Origin: Luzula sylvatica
Taxonomy: Eukaryota > Streptophyta > Magnoliopsida > Poales > Juncaceae
Reading direction: 5' to 3'
Assembly: GCA_946800325.1 (NCBI GenBank)
Contig: OX326957.1
Location: 56,212,977-56,276,976 of the forward strand
Length of the DNA stretch: 64,000 nucleotides
Every line of letters begins with the position of its first letter. Position 1 is the stretch's first letter. The position numbers and the translations under genes are program-made. Below the pieces are notes generated by a model, which was not told the origin of the DNA, did no database searches, and saw only the letters and a program-made list of their open reading frames with translations. Shown here piece by piece: positions 38,314-51,331 of the stretch.

Positions 38314-38608
38314 GTTTTGCATCGAAAAACAATCTTTCTTAGTGTTTGTGAAATTTGGTGAAAAGTTATGTAGTAAAAGATACGATACAAATAATCTAAA
38401 AACACGTTATTGGAACTCCTCAAAGCGTTTCGATCATGTTTTGAATCGAAAAACAAACTTTCTTAGTGTTTGTGAAATTTGGTGAAAAGTTATGTAGTAA
38501 AAGATACGATACAAATGATCTAAAAACACGTTATTTGAACTCTTCAAAGCGTGAAAATCTTGTTTTGAATCGAAAAACAAACTTTCTTAGTGTTTGTGAA
38601 ATTTGGTG

Positions 38609-39103
38609 AAAATTTATGTATTAAAAGATACGAAACAAATGATCTAAAAACACATTATTTGAACTCCTCAAAGCGTTAAAATCTTGTTTTGAATCGAAAA
38701 ACAAACTTTCTTAGTGTTTGTGAAATTTGGTGAAAAATTATGTAGTAAAAGATACGATAAAAATGATAAAAAACACGTTATTTGAACTCCTCAAAGCGTT
38801 AAAATCTTGTTTTGAATCTAAAAACAAACTTTCATAGAGTTTGTGAAATTTGGTGAAAAGTTATATAGTAAAAGGTACGATACAAATGATCTAAAAACGC
38901 GTTATTTGAATCCCCAAAGCGTTAAAATCTTGTTTTGAATCGAAAAACAAAATTTCTTAGTGTTTGTGAAATTTGGTGAAAAGTTATGTTTTAAAAGATA
39001 CGATACAAATGATCTAAAAACACGTTATTTGAACTCCTGAAAACGTTAAAAATCTTGTTTTGAATCGAAAAACAAACTTTCTTGGTGTTTGTGAAATTTG
39101 GTG
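38609..39103 (+). repeat. Cassette, copy 11
   Basis: aatcccc at 38909; aaacgcg; the first monomer reads aaaatttatgtatt with gatacgaaac. Confidence 0.88.
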
Positions 39104-39723
39104 AAAAGTTACGTAGTAAAAGATACGATACAAATAATCTAAAAACACGTTATTTGAACTCCTCAAAGCGTTAAAATCTTGTTTTGAATCGAAAAACAAA
39201 CTTTCTTTGTGTTTGTGAAATTTGGTGAAAAGTTATGTAGTAAAAGATACGATACAAATGATCTAAAAACACGTTATTTGAACACCTCAAAGCGTTAAAA
39301 TCTTGTTTTGAATCGAAAAACAAACTTTCTTTGTGTTTGTGAAATTTGGTGAAAAGTTATGTAGTAAAAGATACGATACAAATGATCTAAAAACACGTTA
39401 TTTGAACTCCTCAAAGCGTTAAAATCTTGTTTTGAATCGAAAAACAAACTTTCTTAGTGTTTGTGTAATTTGGTGAAAATTTATGTAGTAAAAGATACGA
39501 TACAAATGATCTAAAAACACGTTATTTGAACACCTAAAAGCGTTAAAATCTTGTTTTGTATCGAAAAACAAACTTTCTTTGTGTTTGTGAAATTTGGTGA
39601 AAAGTTATGTAGTAAAAGATACGATACAAATGATCTAAAAACACGTTATTTGAACACCTCAAAGCGTTAAAATCTTGTTTTGAATCGAAAATCAAACTTT
39701 CTTAGTGTTTGTGAAATTTGGTG

Positions 39724-40218
39724 AAAAGTTATGTATTAAAAGATACGATACAAATGATCTAAAAACACATTATTTGAACTCCTCAAAGCGTTAAAATCTT
39801 GTTTTGAATCGAAAAACAAACTTTCTTAGTGTTTGTGAAATTTGGTGAAAAATTATGTAGTAAAAGATACGATAAAAATGATAAAAAACACGTTATTTGA
39901 ACTCCTCAAAGCGTTAAAATCTTGTTTTGAATCTAAAAACAAACTTTCATAGAGTTTGTGAAATTTGGTGAAAAGTTATATAGTAAAAGGTACGATACAA
40001 ATGATCTAAAAACGCGTTATTTGAATCCCCAAAGCGTTAAAATCTTGTTTTGAATCGAAAAACAAAATTTCTTAGTGTTTGTGAAATTTGGTGAAAAGTT
40101 ATGTTTTAAAAGATACGATACAAATGATCTAAAAACACGTTATTTGAACTCCTGAAAACGTTAAAAATCTTGTTTTGAATCGAAAAACAAACTTTCTTGG
40201 TGTTTGTGAAATTTGGTG
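39724..40218 (+). repeat. Cassette, copy 12
   Basis: aatcccc at 40024; aaacgcg; preceded by the private aaaatcaaac marker, at the start of the 9737-bp unit. Confidence 0.88.
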
Positions 40219-41328
40219 AAAAGTTACGTAGTAAAAGATACGATACAAATAATCTAAAAACACGTTATTTGAACTCCTGAAAACGTTAAAAATCTTGTTT
40301 TGAATCGAAAAACAAACTTTCTTGGTGTTTGTGAAATTTGGTGAAAAGTTATGTAGTAAAAGATACGATACAAATAATCTTAAAACACATTATTTGAACT
40401 CCTCAAAGCGTTAAAATCTTGTTTTGAATCGAAAAACAAACTTTCGTAGTGTTTGTAAAATTTGGTGAAAAGTTATGTTGTAAATGATACGATACAAATG
40501 ATCTTAAAACACATTATTTGAACTACTCAAAGCGTAAAGATCTTGTTTTGAATTGAAAAACAAACTTTTGTAGTGTTTGTGAAATATGGTGAAAAGTTAT
40601 GTAGTAAATGATACGATACAAATGATCTAAAAACACGTTATTTGAACTCCTCAAAGCGTTAAAATCATGTTTTGAATCGAAAAACAAACTTTCTTAGTGT
40701 TTGTGAAATTTGGTGAAAAGTTATGTAGTAAAAGATACGATACAAATGATCTAAAAACACGTTATTTGAACTCCTGAAAACGTTAAAATCTTGTTTTGAA
40801 TCGAAAAACAAACTTTCTTAGTGTTTGTGAAATTTGGTGAAAAGTTATGTAGTAAAAGATACGATACAAATAATCTAAAAACACGTTATTTGAACTCCTG
40901 AAAACGTTAAAATCTTGTTTTGAATCGAAAAACAAACTTTCTTAGTGTTTGTGAAATTTGGTGAAAAGTTATGTAGTAAAAGATACAATACAAATGATCT
41001 TAAAACACATTATTTGAACTCCTCAAAGCGTAAAAATCTTGTTTTGAATCGAAAAACAAAATTTCTTAGTGTTTGTGAAATTTGGTGAAAAGTTATGTAG
41101 TAAAAGATACGATACAAATGATCTAAAAACACGTTATTTGAACTCCTCAATGCGTAAAAATCTTGTTTTGAATCGAAAAACAAACTTTCTTAGTGTTTGT
41201 GAAATTTGGTGAAAAGTTATGTAGTAAAAGATACGATACAAATGATCTAAAAACACGTTATTTGAACTCCTGAAAGCATTAAAATCTTGTTTTGAATCGA
41301 AAAACAAACTTTCTTAGTGTTTGTGTAA

Positions 41329-41350
41329 TTTGGTGAAAATTTGGTGAAAA
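41329..41350 (+). repeat. 11-bp micro-duplication
   Basis: tttggtgaaaa occurs twice in direct succession (41329-41339, 41340-41350), at the join between a gtgtaattt monomer and the truncated cassette 13. Repeated at 51066-51087. Confidence 0.9.
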
Positions 41351-41594
41351 GTTACGTAGTAAAAGGTACGATACAAATGATCTAAAAACGCGTTATTTGA
41401 ATCCCCAAAGCGTTAAAATCTTGTTTTGAATCGAAAAACAAAATTTCTTAGTGTTTGTGAAATTTGGTGAAAAGTTATGTTTTAAAAGATACGATACAAA
41501 TGATCTAAAAACACGTTATTTGAACTCCTGAAAACGTTGAAAATCTTGTTTTGAATCGAAAAACAAACTTTCTTGGTGTTTGTGAAATTTGGTG
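41347..41594 (+). repeat. Cassette, copy 13, truncated at its 5' end
   Basis: Only the last two monomers remain (aatcccc at 41400). gttatatag is replaced by gttacgtag, next to the 11-bp duplication 41329-41350, so the breakpoint is visible. Confidence 0.88.
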
Positions 41595-41790
41595 AAAAGT
41601 TACGTAGTAAAAGATACGATACAAATAATCTAAAAACACGTTATTTGAACTCCTCAAAGCGTTAAAATCTTGTTTTGAATCGAAAAACAAACTTTCTTAG
41701 TGTTTGTAAAATTTGGTGAAAAGTTATGTAGTAAAAGATACAGTACAAATGATCTTAAAACACATTATTTGAACTACTCAAAGCGTAAAA

Positions 41791-41882
41791 ATCTTCTTTT
41801 GAATTGAAAAACAAACTTTCGTAGTGTTTGTGAAAAATCTTCTTTTGAATTGAAAAACAAACTTTCTTAGTGTTTGTGAAAT
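41791..41882 (+). repeat. 46-bp partial monomer duplication
   Basis: atcttcttttgaattg begins at 41791 and again at 41837. The first copy ends after gtagtgtttgtg and jumps back, leaving a 46-bp fragment instead of a full monomer. Repeated 9737 bp later at 51528. Confidence 0.9.
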
Positions 41883-42488
41883 TTGGTGAAAAGTTATGTA
41901 GTAAATGATACGATACAAATGATCTAAAAACACGTTATTTGAACTCCTCAAAGCGTTAAGATCATGTTTTGAATCGAAAAACAAACTTTCTTAGTTTTTG
42001 TGAAATTTGGTGAAAAGTTATGTAGTAAAAGATACGATACAAATGATCTAAAAACACGTTATTTGAACTCCTCAAAGCGTTAAAATCTTGTTTTGAATCG
42101 AAAAACAAACTTTCTTAGTGTTTGTGAAATTTGGTGAAAAGTTATGTAGTAAAAGATACGATACAAATGATCTAAAAACACGTTATTTGAACTCCTGAAA
42201 ACGTTAAAATCTTGTTTTGAATCGTAAAACAAACTTTCTTAGTGTTTGTGAAATTTGGTGAAAAGTTATGTAGTAAAAGATACGATACAAATAATCTAAA
42301 AACACGTTATTTGAACTCCTCAAAGCGTTAAAATCTTGTTTTGAATCGAAAAACAAAATTTCTTAGTGTTTGCAAAATTTGGTGAAAAGTTATGTAGTAA
42401 AAGATACAATACAAATGATCTTAAAACACATTATTTGAACTCCTCAAAGCGTAAAAATCTTGTTTTGAATCGAAAAACAAACTTTCTT

Positions 42489-44393
42489 GATTCAAAACAA
42501 TATTTGTATCGTATCTTTTACTACGTAACTTTTCACCAAATTTCACAAACTCTATGAAAGTTTGTTTTTTGATTCAAAACAATATTTTAACGCTTTGAAG
42601 AGTTCAAATAACGTGTTTTTAGATCATTTGTATCGTATCTTTTACTACATAATTTTTCACCAAATTTCACAAGCACTAAGAAAGTTTGTTTTTCGATTCA
42701 AAACTAGATTTTAACGCTTTGAGGAGTTCAAATAACGTGTTTTCAGATCATTTGTATCGTATCTTTTAATACATAACTTTTCACCAAATTTCACAAACAC
42801 TAAGAAAGTTTGTTTTTCGATTCAAAACAAGATTTTAACGCTTTGAGGTGTTCAAATAACGTGTTTTTAGATCATTTGTATCGTATCTTTTACTACATAA
42901 CTTTTCACCAAATTTCACCAACACTAAGAAAGTTTATTTTTCGATTCAAAACAAGATTTTAACGCTTTGAGGTGTTCAAATAACGTGTTTTTAGATCATT
43001 TGTATCGTATCTTTTACTTCATAACTTTTCACCAAATTTCACAAACACTAAGAAAGTTTGTTTTTAGATTCAAAACAAGATTTTAACGCTTTGAGGAGTT
43101 CAAATAACGTTTTTTTAGATTATTTGTATCGTATCATTTACTACATATCTTTTTACCAAATTTCACAAACTCTATGAAAATTTGTTTTTCGATTCAAAAC
43201 AAGATTTTAACGCTTTGAGGAGTTCAAATAACGTGTTTTTAGATCATTTGTATCGTATCTTTTACTACATAACTTTTCACCAAATTTCACAAACACTAAG
43301 AAAGATTGTTTTTCGATTCAAAACATGATTTTAACGCTTTCATGAGTTCAAATAACGTGTTTTTAGATCATTTCTTTGGTATCTTTTACTACATAACTTT
43401 TCACCAAATTTTACAAACACTACGAAAGTTAGTTTTTCGATTCAAAACAAGATTTTAACGCTTTGAGGAGTTCAAATAATGTGTTTTAAGATCATTTGTA
43501 TCGTATCTTTTACTACATAACTTTTCACCAAATTTTACAAACACTAAGAAAGTTTGTTTTTCGATTCAAAACAAGATTTTAACGCTTTGAGGAGTTCAAA
43601 TAATGTGTTTTTAGATCATTTGTATCGTATCTTTTACTACATAACTTTTCACCAAATTTTACAAACACAAAGAAAGTTTGTTTTTCGATTCAAAACAAGA
43701 TTTTAACGCTTTGAGGAGTTCAAATAACGTGTTTTTAGATCATTTGTATCGTATCTTTTACTACATAACTTTTCACCAAATTTCACAAACACTAAGAAAG
43801 TTTTTTTTTAGATTCAAAACAAGATTTTAACGTTTTCTGGAGTTCAAAAAACGTGTTTTTAGATCATTTGTATCGTATCTTTTACTACATAACTTTTCAC
43901 CAAATTTCACAAACACTAAGAAAGTTTGTTTTTCGATTCAAAACAAGATTTGAACGCTTTGAGGAGTTAAAATAACGTGTTTTTGGATCATTTGTATCGT
44001 ACCTTTTACTACATAACTTTTCACCAAATTTCACAAACTCTATGAAAGTTTGTTTTTAGATTCAAAACAAGATTTTAACGCTTTGAGGAGTTCAAATAAT
44101 GTGTTTTTATATCATTTGTAACGTATCCTTTACTACATAACTTTTCACCAAATTTCACAAACTCTAAAACAAGATTTTAACGCTTTGAGGAGTTCAAATA
44201 ACGTGTTTTTAGATCATTTGTATCGTACCTTTTACTACATAACTTTTCACCAAATTTCACAAACAGTAAGAAAGTTTGTTTTCAGATTCAAAACAAGATT
44301 TTAACGCTTTGAGGAGTTCAAATAACGTGTTTTTATATCATTTGTATCGTATCCTTTACTACATAACTTTTTACCAAATTTCACAAACTCTAT
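42489..44393 (-). repeat. Large inverted block 6 (1905 bp), altered entry
   Basis: Entry differs from all earlier blocks: (+) sequence aaactttctt joins gattcaaaacaatatttg directly. About 42 bp of a monomer are missing between gattcaaaacaa and tatttgtatcg. The usual gaactcatgaaagcg entry monomer is absent. The rest belongs to the block 4-7 subgroup, with private tttctttggtatc near 43374. The 102-bp deletion monomer is at 44160. Confidence 0.92.
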
Positions 44394-44882
44394 GTTTTGC
44401 ATCGAAAAACAATCTTTCTTAGTGTTTGTGAAATTTGGTGAAAAGTTATGTAGTAAAAGATACGACACAAATGATCTTAAAACACGTTATTTGAGCTGCT
44501 CAAAGCGTTAAAAGCTTGTTTTGAATCCAAAAACAGACTTTCTTAGTGTTTGCGAAATTTGGTGAAAAGTTATGTAGTAAAAGATACGATACAAATAATC
44601 TAAAAACACGTTATTTGAACTCCTCAAAGCGTTTCGATCATGTTTTGAATCGAAAAACAAACTTTCTTAGTGTTTGTGAAATTTGGTGAAAAGTTATGTA
44701 GTAAAAGATACGATACAAATGATCTAAAAACACGTTATTTGAACTCTTCAAAGCGTTAAAATCTTGTTTTGAATCGAAAAACAAACTTTCTTAGTGTTTG
44801 TGAAATTTGGTGAAAAGTTATGTAGTAAAAGATACGATACAAATGATCTAAAAACACGGTATTTGAACTCCTCAAAGCGTTG
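44394..44882 (+). repeat. (+) linker after block 6 (489 bp)
   Basis: Standard linker with gatacgacac, gagctgctc and gcgtttcgatc. A private acacggtattt lies just before the palindrome. Confidence 0.92.
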
Positions 44883-45101
44883 GAGGAGTTCAAATAACAT
44901 GTTTTTAGATCATTTGTATCGTATCTTTTACTACATAACTTTTCACCAAATTTCACAAACACTAAGAAAGTTTGTTTTTCGATTCAAAACATGATTTCAA
45001 CGCTTTGAGGAATTCAAATAACGTGTTTTTAGATCATTTGTATCGTATCTTTTACTACATAACTTTTCACCAAATTTCACAAACACTAAGAAAGTTTGTT
45101 C
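44653..45101. repeat. Palindromic strand-switch junction 6
   Basis: Spacer 44874-44882. The left arm has acacggtattt, an extra mismatch against the right arm. Confidence 0.92.
44883..45101 (-). repeat. Short inverted segment, 219 bp
   Basis: As 2798-3018, but the return to (+) reads gtttgttcttagtg instead of gtttgtttttagtg. Confidence 0.92.
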
Positions 45102-46611
45102 TTAGTGTTTGTGAAATTTGGTGAAAAGTTATGTAGTAAAAGGTACGATACAAATGATCTAAAAACACGTTATTTGAGCTCCTCAAAGCATTAAAATCTT
45201 GTTTTGAATCGAAAAACAAACTTTCTTAGTGTTTGTGAAATTTGGTGAAAAGTTATGTAGTAAAAGATACGATACAAATTATCTAAAAACACGTTATTTG
45301 AACTCCTGAAAACGTTAAAATCTTGTTCTGAATCGAAAAACAAACTTTCTTAGTGTTTGTGAAATTTGGTGAAAAGTTATGTAGTAAATGATACGATACA
45401 AATGATCTAAAAACACGTTATTTGAACTCCTCAAAGCGTTAAGATCATGTTTTGAATCGAAAAACAAACTTTCTTAGTCTTTGTGAAATTTGGTGAAAAG
45501 TTATGTAGTAAAAGATACGATACAAATGATCTAAAAACACGTTATTTGAACTCCTCAAAGCGTTAAAATCTTGTTTTGAATCGAAAAACAAACTTTCTTA
45601 GTGTTTGTGAAATTTGGTGAAAAGTTATGTAGTAAAAGATACGATACAAATGATCTAAAAACACGTTATTTGAACTCCTGAAAACGTTAAAATCTTGTTT
45701 TGAATCGAAAAACAAACTTTCTTAGTGTTTGTGAAATTTGGTGAAAAGTTATGTAGTAAAAGATACGATACAAATAATCTAAAAACACGTTATTTGAACT
45801 CCTCAAAGCGTTAAAATCTTGTTTTGAATCGAAAAACAAAATTTCTTAGTGTTTGTAAAATTTGGTGAAAAGTTATGTAGTAAAAGATACAATACAAATG
45901 ATCTTAAAACACATTATTTGAACTCCTCAAAGCGTAAAAATCTTGTTTTGAATCGAAAAACAAACTTTCTTAGTGTTTGTGAAATTTGGTGAAAAGTTAT
46001 GTAGTAAAAGATACGATACAAATGATCTAAAAACACGTTATTTGAACTCCTCAAAGCGTTAAAATCTTGTTTTGAATCGAAAAACAAACTTTATTAGTGT
46101 TTGTGAAATTTGGTGAAAAGTTATGTAGTAAAAGATACGATACAAATGATCTAAAAACACGTTATTTGAACTCCTGAAAACGTTAAAATCTTGTTTTGAA
46201 TCGAAAAACAAACTTTCTTAGTGTTTGTGAAATTTGGTGAAAAGTTATGTAGTAAAAGATACGATACAAATAATCTAAAAACACGTTATTTGAACTCCTC
46301 AAAGCGTTAAAATCTTGTTTTGAATCGAAAAACAAACTTTCTTAGTGTTTGTAAAATTTGGTGAAAAGTTATGTAGTAAAAGATACAATACAAATGATCT
46401 TAAAACACATTATTTGAACTCCTCAAAGCGTAAAAATCTTGTTTTGAATCGAAAAACAAACTTTCTTAGTGTTTGTGAAATTTGGTGAAAAGTTATGTAG
46501 TAAAAGATATGATACAAATGATCTAAAAACACGTTATTTGAACTCCTGAAAACGTTAAAATCTTGTTTTGAATCGAAAAACAAACTTTCTTAGTGTTTGT
46601 GAAATTTGGTG

Positions 46612-47106
46612 AAAAGTTATGTATTAAAAGATACGATACAATTGATCTAAAAACACGTTATTTGAACTCCTCAAAGCGTTAAAATCTTGTTTTGAATCGA
46701 AAAACAAACTTTCTTAGTGTTTGTGAAATTTGGTGAAATTTTTTGTAGTAAAAGATATGATAAAAATGATAAAAAAACACGTTATTTGAACTCCTCAAAG
46801 CGTTAAAATCTTGTTTTGAATCTAAAAACAAACTTTCATAGAGTTTGTGAAATTTGGTGAAAAGTTATATAGTAAAAGGTACGATATAAATGATCTAAAA
46901 ATGCGTTATTTGAATCCCCAAAGCGTTAAAATCTTGTTTTGAATCGAAAAAAAAAATTTCTTAGTGTTTGTGAAATTTGGTTAAAAGTTATGTTTTAAAA
47001 GATACGATACAAATGATCTAAAAACACGTTATTTGAATTCCTGAAAACGTTAAAATCTTGTTTTGAATCGAAAAACAAACTTTCTTAGTGTTTGTGAAAT
47101 TTGGTG
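46612..47106 (+). repeat. Cassette, copy 14
   Basis: aatcccc at 46913; gaaattttttgtag, gataaaaaaacacg, gatataaatg and a long A-run (46946 on) distinguish it. Confidence 0.88.
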
Positions 47107-49841
47107 AAAAGTTATGTAGTAAAAGATACGATACAAATGATCTAAAAACACGTTATTTGAACTCCTCAAAGCGTTAAAATCTTGTTTTGAATCGAAAAAC
47201 AAACTTTCTTAGTGTTTGTGAAATTTGGTGAAAAGTTATGTAGTAAAAGATACGATACAAATGATCTAAAAACACGTTATTTGAACTCCTGAAAACGTTA
47301 AAATCTTGTTTTGAATCGTAAAACAAACTTTCTTAGTGTTTGTGAAATTTGGTGAAAAGTTATGTAGTAAAAGATACGATACAAATAATCTAAAAACACG
47401 TTATTTGAACTCCTCAAAGCGTTAAAATCTTGTTTTGAATCGAAAAACAAAATTTCTTAGTGTTTGTAAAATTTGGTGAAAAGTTATGTAGTAAAAGATA
47501 CAATACAAATGATCTTAAAACACATTATTTGAACTCCTCAAAGCGTAAAAATCTTGTTTTGAATCGAAAAACAAACTTTCTTAGTGTTTGTGAAATTTGG
47601 TGAAAAGTTATGTAGTAAAAGATACGATATAAATGATCTAAAAACACGTTATTTGAACTCCTCAAAGCGTTAAAATCTTGTTTTGAATCGAAAAACAAAC
47701 TTTCTTAGTGTTTGTGAAATTTGGTGAAAAGTTATGTAGTAAAAGATACGATACAAATGATCTAAAAACACGTTATTTGAACTCCTGAAAACGTTAAAAT
47801 CTTGTTTTGAATCGAAAAACAAACTTTCTTAGTGTTTGTGAAATTTGGTGAAAAGTTATGTAGTAAAAGATACGATACAAATAATCTAAAAACACGTTAT
47901 TTGAACTCCTCAAAGCGTTAAAATCTTGTTTTGAATCGAAAATCAAACTTTCTTAGTGTTTGTGAAATTTGGTGAAAAGTTATGTATTAAAAGATACGAT
48001 ACAAATGATCTAAAAACACATTATTTGAACTCCTCAAAGCGTTAAAATCTTGTTTTGAATCGAAAAACAAACTTTCTTAGTGTTTGTGAAATTTGGTGAA
48101 AAATTATGTAGTAAAAGATACGATAAAAATGATAAAAAACACGTTATTTGAACTCCTCAAAGCGTTAAAATCTTGTTTTGAATCTAAAAACAAACTTTCA
48201 TAGAGTTTGTGAAATTTGGTGAAAAGTTATATAGTAAAAGGTACGATACAAATGATCTAAAAACGCGTTATTTGAATCCCCAAAGCGTTAAAATCTTGTT
48301 TTGAATCGAAAAACAAAATTTCTTAGTGTTTGTGAAATTTGGTGAAAAGTTATGTAGTAAAAGATACGATACAAATGATCTAAAAACACGTTATTTGAAC
48401 TCCTCAAAGCGTTAAAATCTTGTTTTGAATCGAAAAACAAACTTTCTTAGTGTTTGTGAAATTTGGTGAAAAGTTATGTAGTAAAAGATACGATACAAAT
48501 GATCTAAAAACACGTTATTTGAACTCCTGAAAACGTTAAAATCTTGTTTTGAATCGTAAAACAAACTTTCTTAGTGTTTGTGAAATTTGGTGAAAAGTTA
48601 TGTAGTAAAAGATACGATACAAATGATCTAAAAACACGTTATTTGAACTCCTCAAAGCGTTAAAATCTTGTTTTGAATCGAAAAACAAACTTTCTTAGTG
48701 TTTGTGAAATTTGGTGAAAAGTTATGTAGTAAAAGATACGATACAAATGATCTAAAAACACGTTATTTGAACTCCTGAAAACGTTAAAATCTTGTTTTGA
48801 ATCGTAAAACAAACTTTCTTAGTGTTTGTGAAATTTGGTGAAAAGTTATGTAGTAAAAGATACGATACAAATAATCTAAAAACACGTTATTTGAACTCCT
48901 CAAAGCGTTAAAATCTTGTTTTGAATCGAAAAACAAAATTTCTTAGTGTTTGTAAAATTTGGTGAAAAGTTATGTAGTAAAAGATACAATACAAATGATC
49001 TTAAAACACATTATTTGAACTCCTCAAAGCGTAAAAATCTTGTTTTGAATCGAAAAACAAACTTTCTTAGTGTTTGTGAAATTTGGTGAAAAGTTATGTA
49101 GTAAAAGATACGATATAAATGATCTAAAAACACGTTATTTGAACTCCTCAAAGCGTTAAAATCTTGTTTTGAATCGAAAAACAAACTTTCTTAGTGTTTG
49201 TGAAATTTGGTGAAAAGTTATGTAGTAAAAGATACGATACAAATGATCTAAAAACACGTTATTTGAACTCCTGAAAACGTTAAAATCTTGTTTTGAATCG
49301 AAAAACAAACTTTCTTAGTGTTTGTGAAATTTGGTGAAAAGTTATGTAGTAAAAGATACGATACAAATAATCTAAAAACACGTTATTTGAACTCCTCAAA
49401 GCGTTAAAATCTTGTTTTGAATCGAAAATCAAACTTTCTTAGTGTTTGTGAAATTTGGTGAAAAGTTATGTATTAAAAGATACGATACAAATGATCTAAA
49501 AACACATTATTTGAACTCCTCAAAGCGTTAAAATCTTGTTTTGAATCGAAAAACAAACTTTCTTAGTGTTTGTGAAATTTGGTGAAAAATTATGTAGTAA
49601 AAGATACGATAAAAATGATAAAAAACACGTTATTTGAACTCCTCAAAGCGTTAAAATCTTGTTTTGAATCTAAAAACAAACTTTCATAGAGTTTGTGAAA
49701 TTTGGTGAAAAGTTATATAGTAAAAGGTACGATACAAATGATCTAAAAACGCGTTATTTGAATCCCCAAAGCGTTAAAATCTTGTTTTGAATCGAAAAAC
49801 AAAATTTCTTAGTGTTTGTGAAATTTGGTGAAAAGTTATGT
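47072..49841 (+). repeat. Tandem duplication, period 1486
   Basis: Copies 47072-48355 and 48558-49841. An internal two-monomer (248-bp) repeat lies near 48345-48840, marked by cgtaaaac at about 48556 and 48804. It accounts for the gap between the copies. Confidence 0.9.
47975..48355 (+). repeat. Cassette, copy 15, recombinant 3' end
   Basis: aatcccc at 48275; after about 48355 the expected gttttaaaag is gtagtaaaag, so the last monomer was exchanged for an ordinary one. Confidence 0.86.
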
Positions 49842-49955
49842 TTTAAAAGATACGATACAAATGATCTAAAAACACGTTATTTGAACTCCTGAAAACGTTA
49901 AAAATCTTGTTTTGAATCGAAAAACAAACTTTCTTGGTGTTTGTGAAATTTGGTG
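49461..49955 (+). repeat. Cassette, copy 16
   Basis: aatcccc at 49761; copy 12 moved by 9737 bp, preceded by aaaatcaaac. Confidence 0.88.
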
Positions 49956-51083
49956 AAAAGTTACGTAGTAAAAGATACGATACAAATAATCTAAAAACAC
50001 GTTATTTGAACTCCTGAAAACGTTAAAAATCTTGTTTTGAATCGAAAAACAAACTTTCTTGGTGTTTGTGAAATTTGGTGAAAAGTTATGTAGTAAAAGA
50101 TACGATACAAATAATCTTAAAACACATTATTTGAACTCCTCAAAGCGTTAAAATCTTGTTTTGAATCGAAAAACAAACTTTCGTAGTGTTTGTAAAATTT
50201 GGTGAAAAGTTATGTTGTAAATGATACGATACAAATGATCTTAAAACACATTATTTGAACTACTCAAAGCGTAAAGATCTTGTTTTGAATTGAAAAACAA
50301 ACTTTTGTAGTGTTTGTGAAATATGGTGAAAAGTTATGTAGTAAATGATACGATACAAATGATCTAAAAACACGTTATTTGAACTCCTCAAAGCGTTAAA
50401 ATCATGTTTTGAATCGAAAAACAAACTTTCTTAGTGTTTGTGAAATTTGGTGAAAAGTTATGTAGTAAAAGATACGATACAAATGATCTAAAAACACGTT
50501 ATTTGAACTCCTGAAAACGTTAAAATCTTGTTTTGAATCGAAAAACAAACTTTCTTAGTGTTTGTGAAATTTGGTGAAAAGTTATGTAGTAAAAGATACG
50601 ATACAAATAATCTAAAAACACGTTATTTGAACTCCTGAAAACGTTAAAATCTTGTTTTGAATCGAAAAACAAACTTTCTTAGTGTTTGTGAAATTTGGTG
50701 AAAAGTTATGTAGTAAAAGATACAATACAAATGATCTTAAAACACATTATTTGAACTCCTCAAAGCGTAAAAATCTTGTTTTGAATCGAAAAACAAAATT
50801 TCTTAGTGTTTGTGAAATTTGGTGAAAAGTTATGTAGTAAAAGATACGATACAAATGATCTAAAAACACGTTATTTGAACTCCTCAATGCGTAAAAATCT
50901 TGTTTTGAATCGAAAAACAAACTTTCTTAGTGTTTGTGAAATTTGGTGAAAAGTTATGTAGTAAAAGATACGATACAAATGATCTAAAAACACGTTATTT
51001 GAACTCCTGAAAGCATTAAAATCTTGTTTTGAATCGAAAAACAAACTTTCTTAGTGTTTGTGTAATTTGGTGAAAATTTGGTG

Positions 51084-51331
51084 AAAAGTTACGTAGTAAA
51101 AGGTACGATACAAATGATCTAAAAACGCGTTATTTGAATCCCCAAAGCGTTAAAATCTTGTTTTGAATCGAAAAACAAAATTTCTTAGTGTTTGTGAAAT
51201 TTGGTGAAAAGTTATGTTTTAAAAGATACGATACAAATGATCTAAAAACACGTTATTTGAACTCCTGAAAACGTTGAAAATCTTGTTTTGAATCGAAAAA
51301 CAAACTTTCTTGGTGTTTGTGAAATTTGGTG
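51084..51331 (+). repeat. Cassette, copy 17, truncated
   Basis: aatcccc at 51137; copy 13 moved by 9737 bp. Confidence 0.88.

Larger units (their letters stand above)
38314..42488 (+). repeat. (+) domain 8, shortened linker
   Basis: The usual linker has lost its gatacgacac/gagctgctc monomer, and no 9-nt palindrome follows. The domain holds cassettes at 38609-39103 and 39724-40218, a 5'-truncated cassette near 41351, an 11-bp duplication (41329-41350) and a 46-bp partial monomer (41791-41836). The 9737-bp duplication starts at 39657. Confidence 0.92.
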
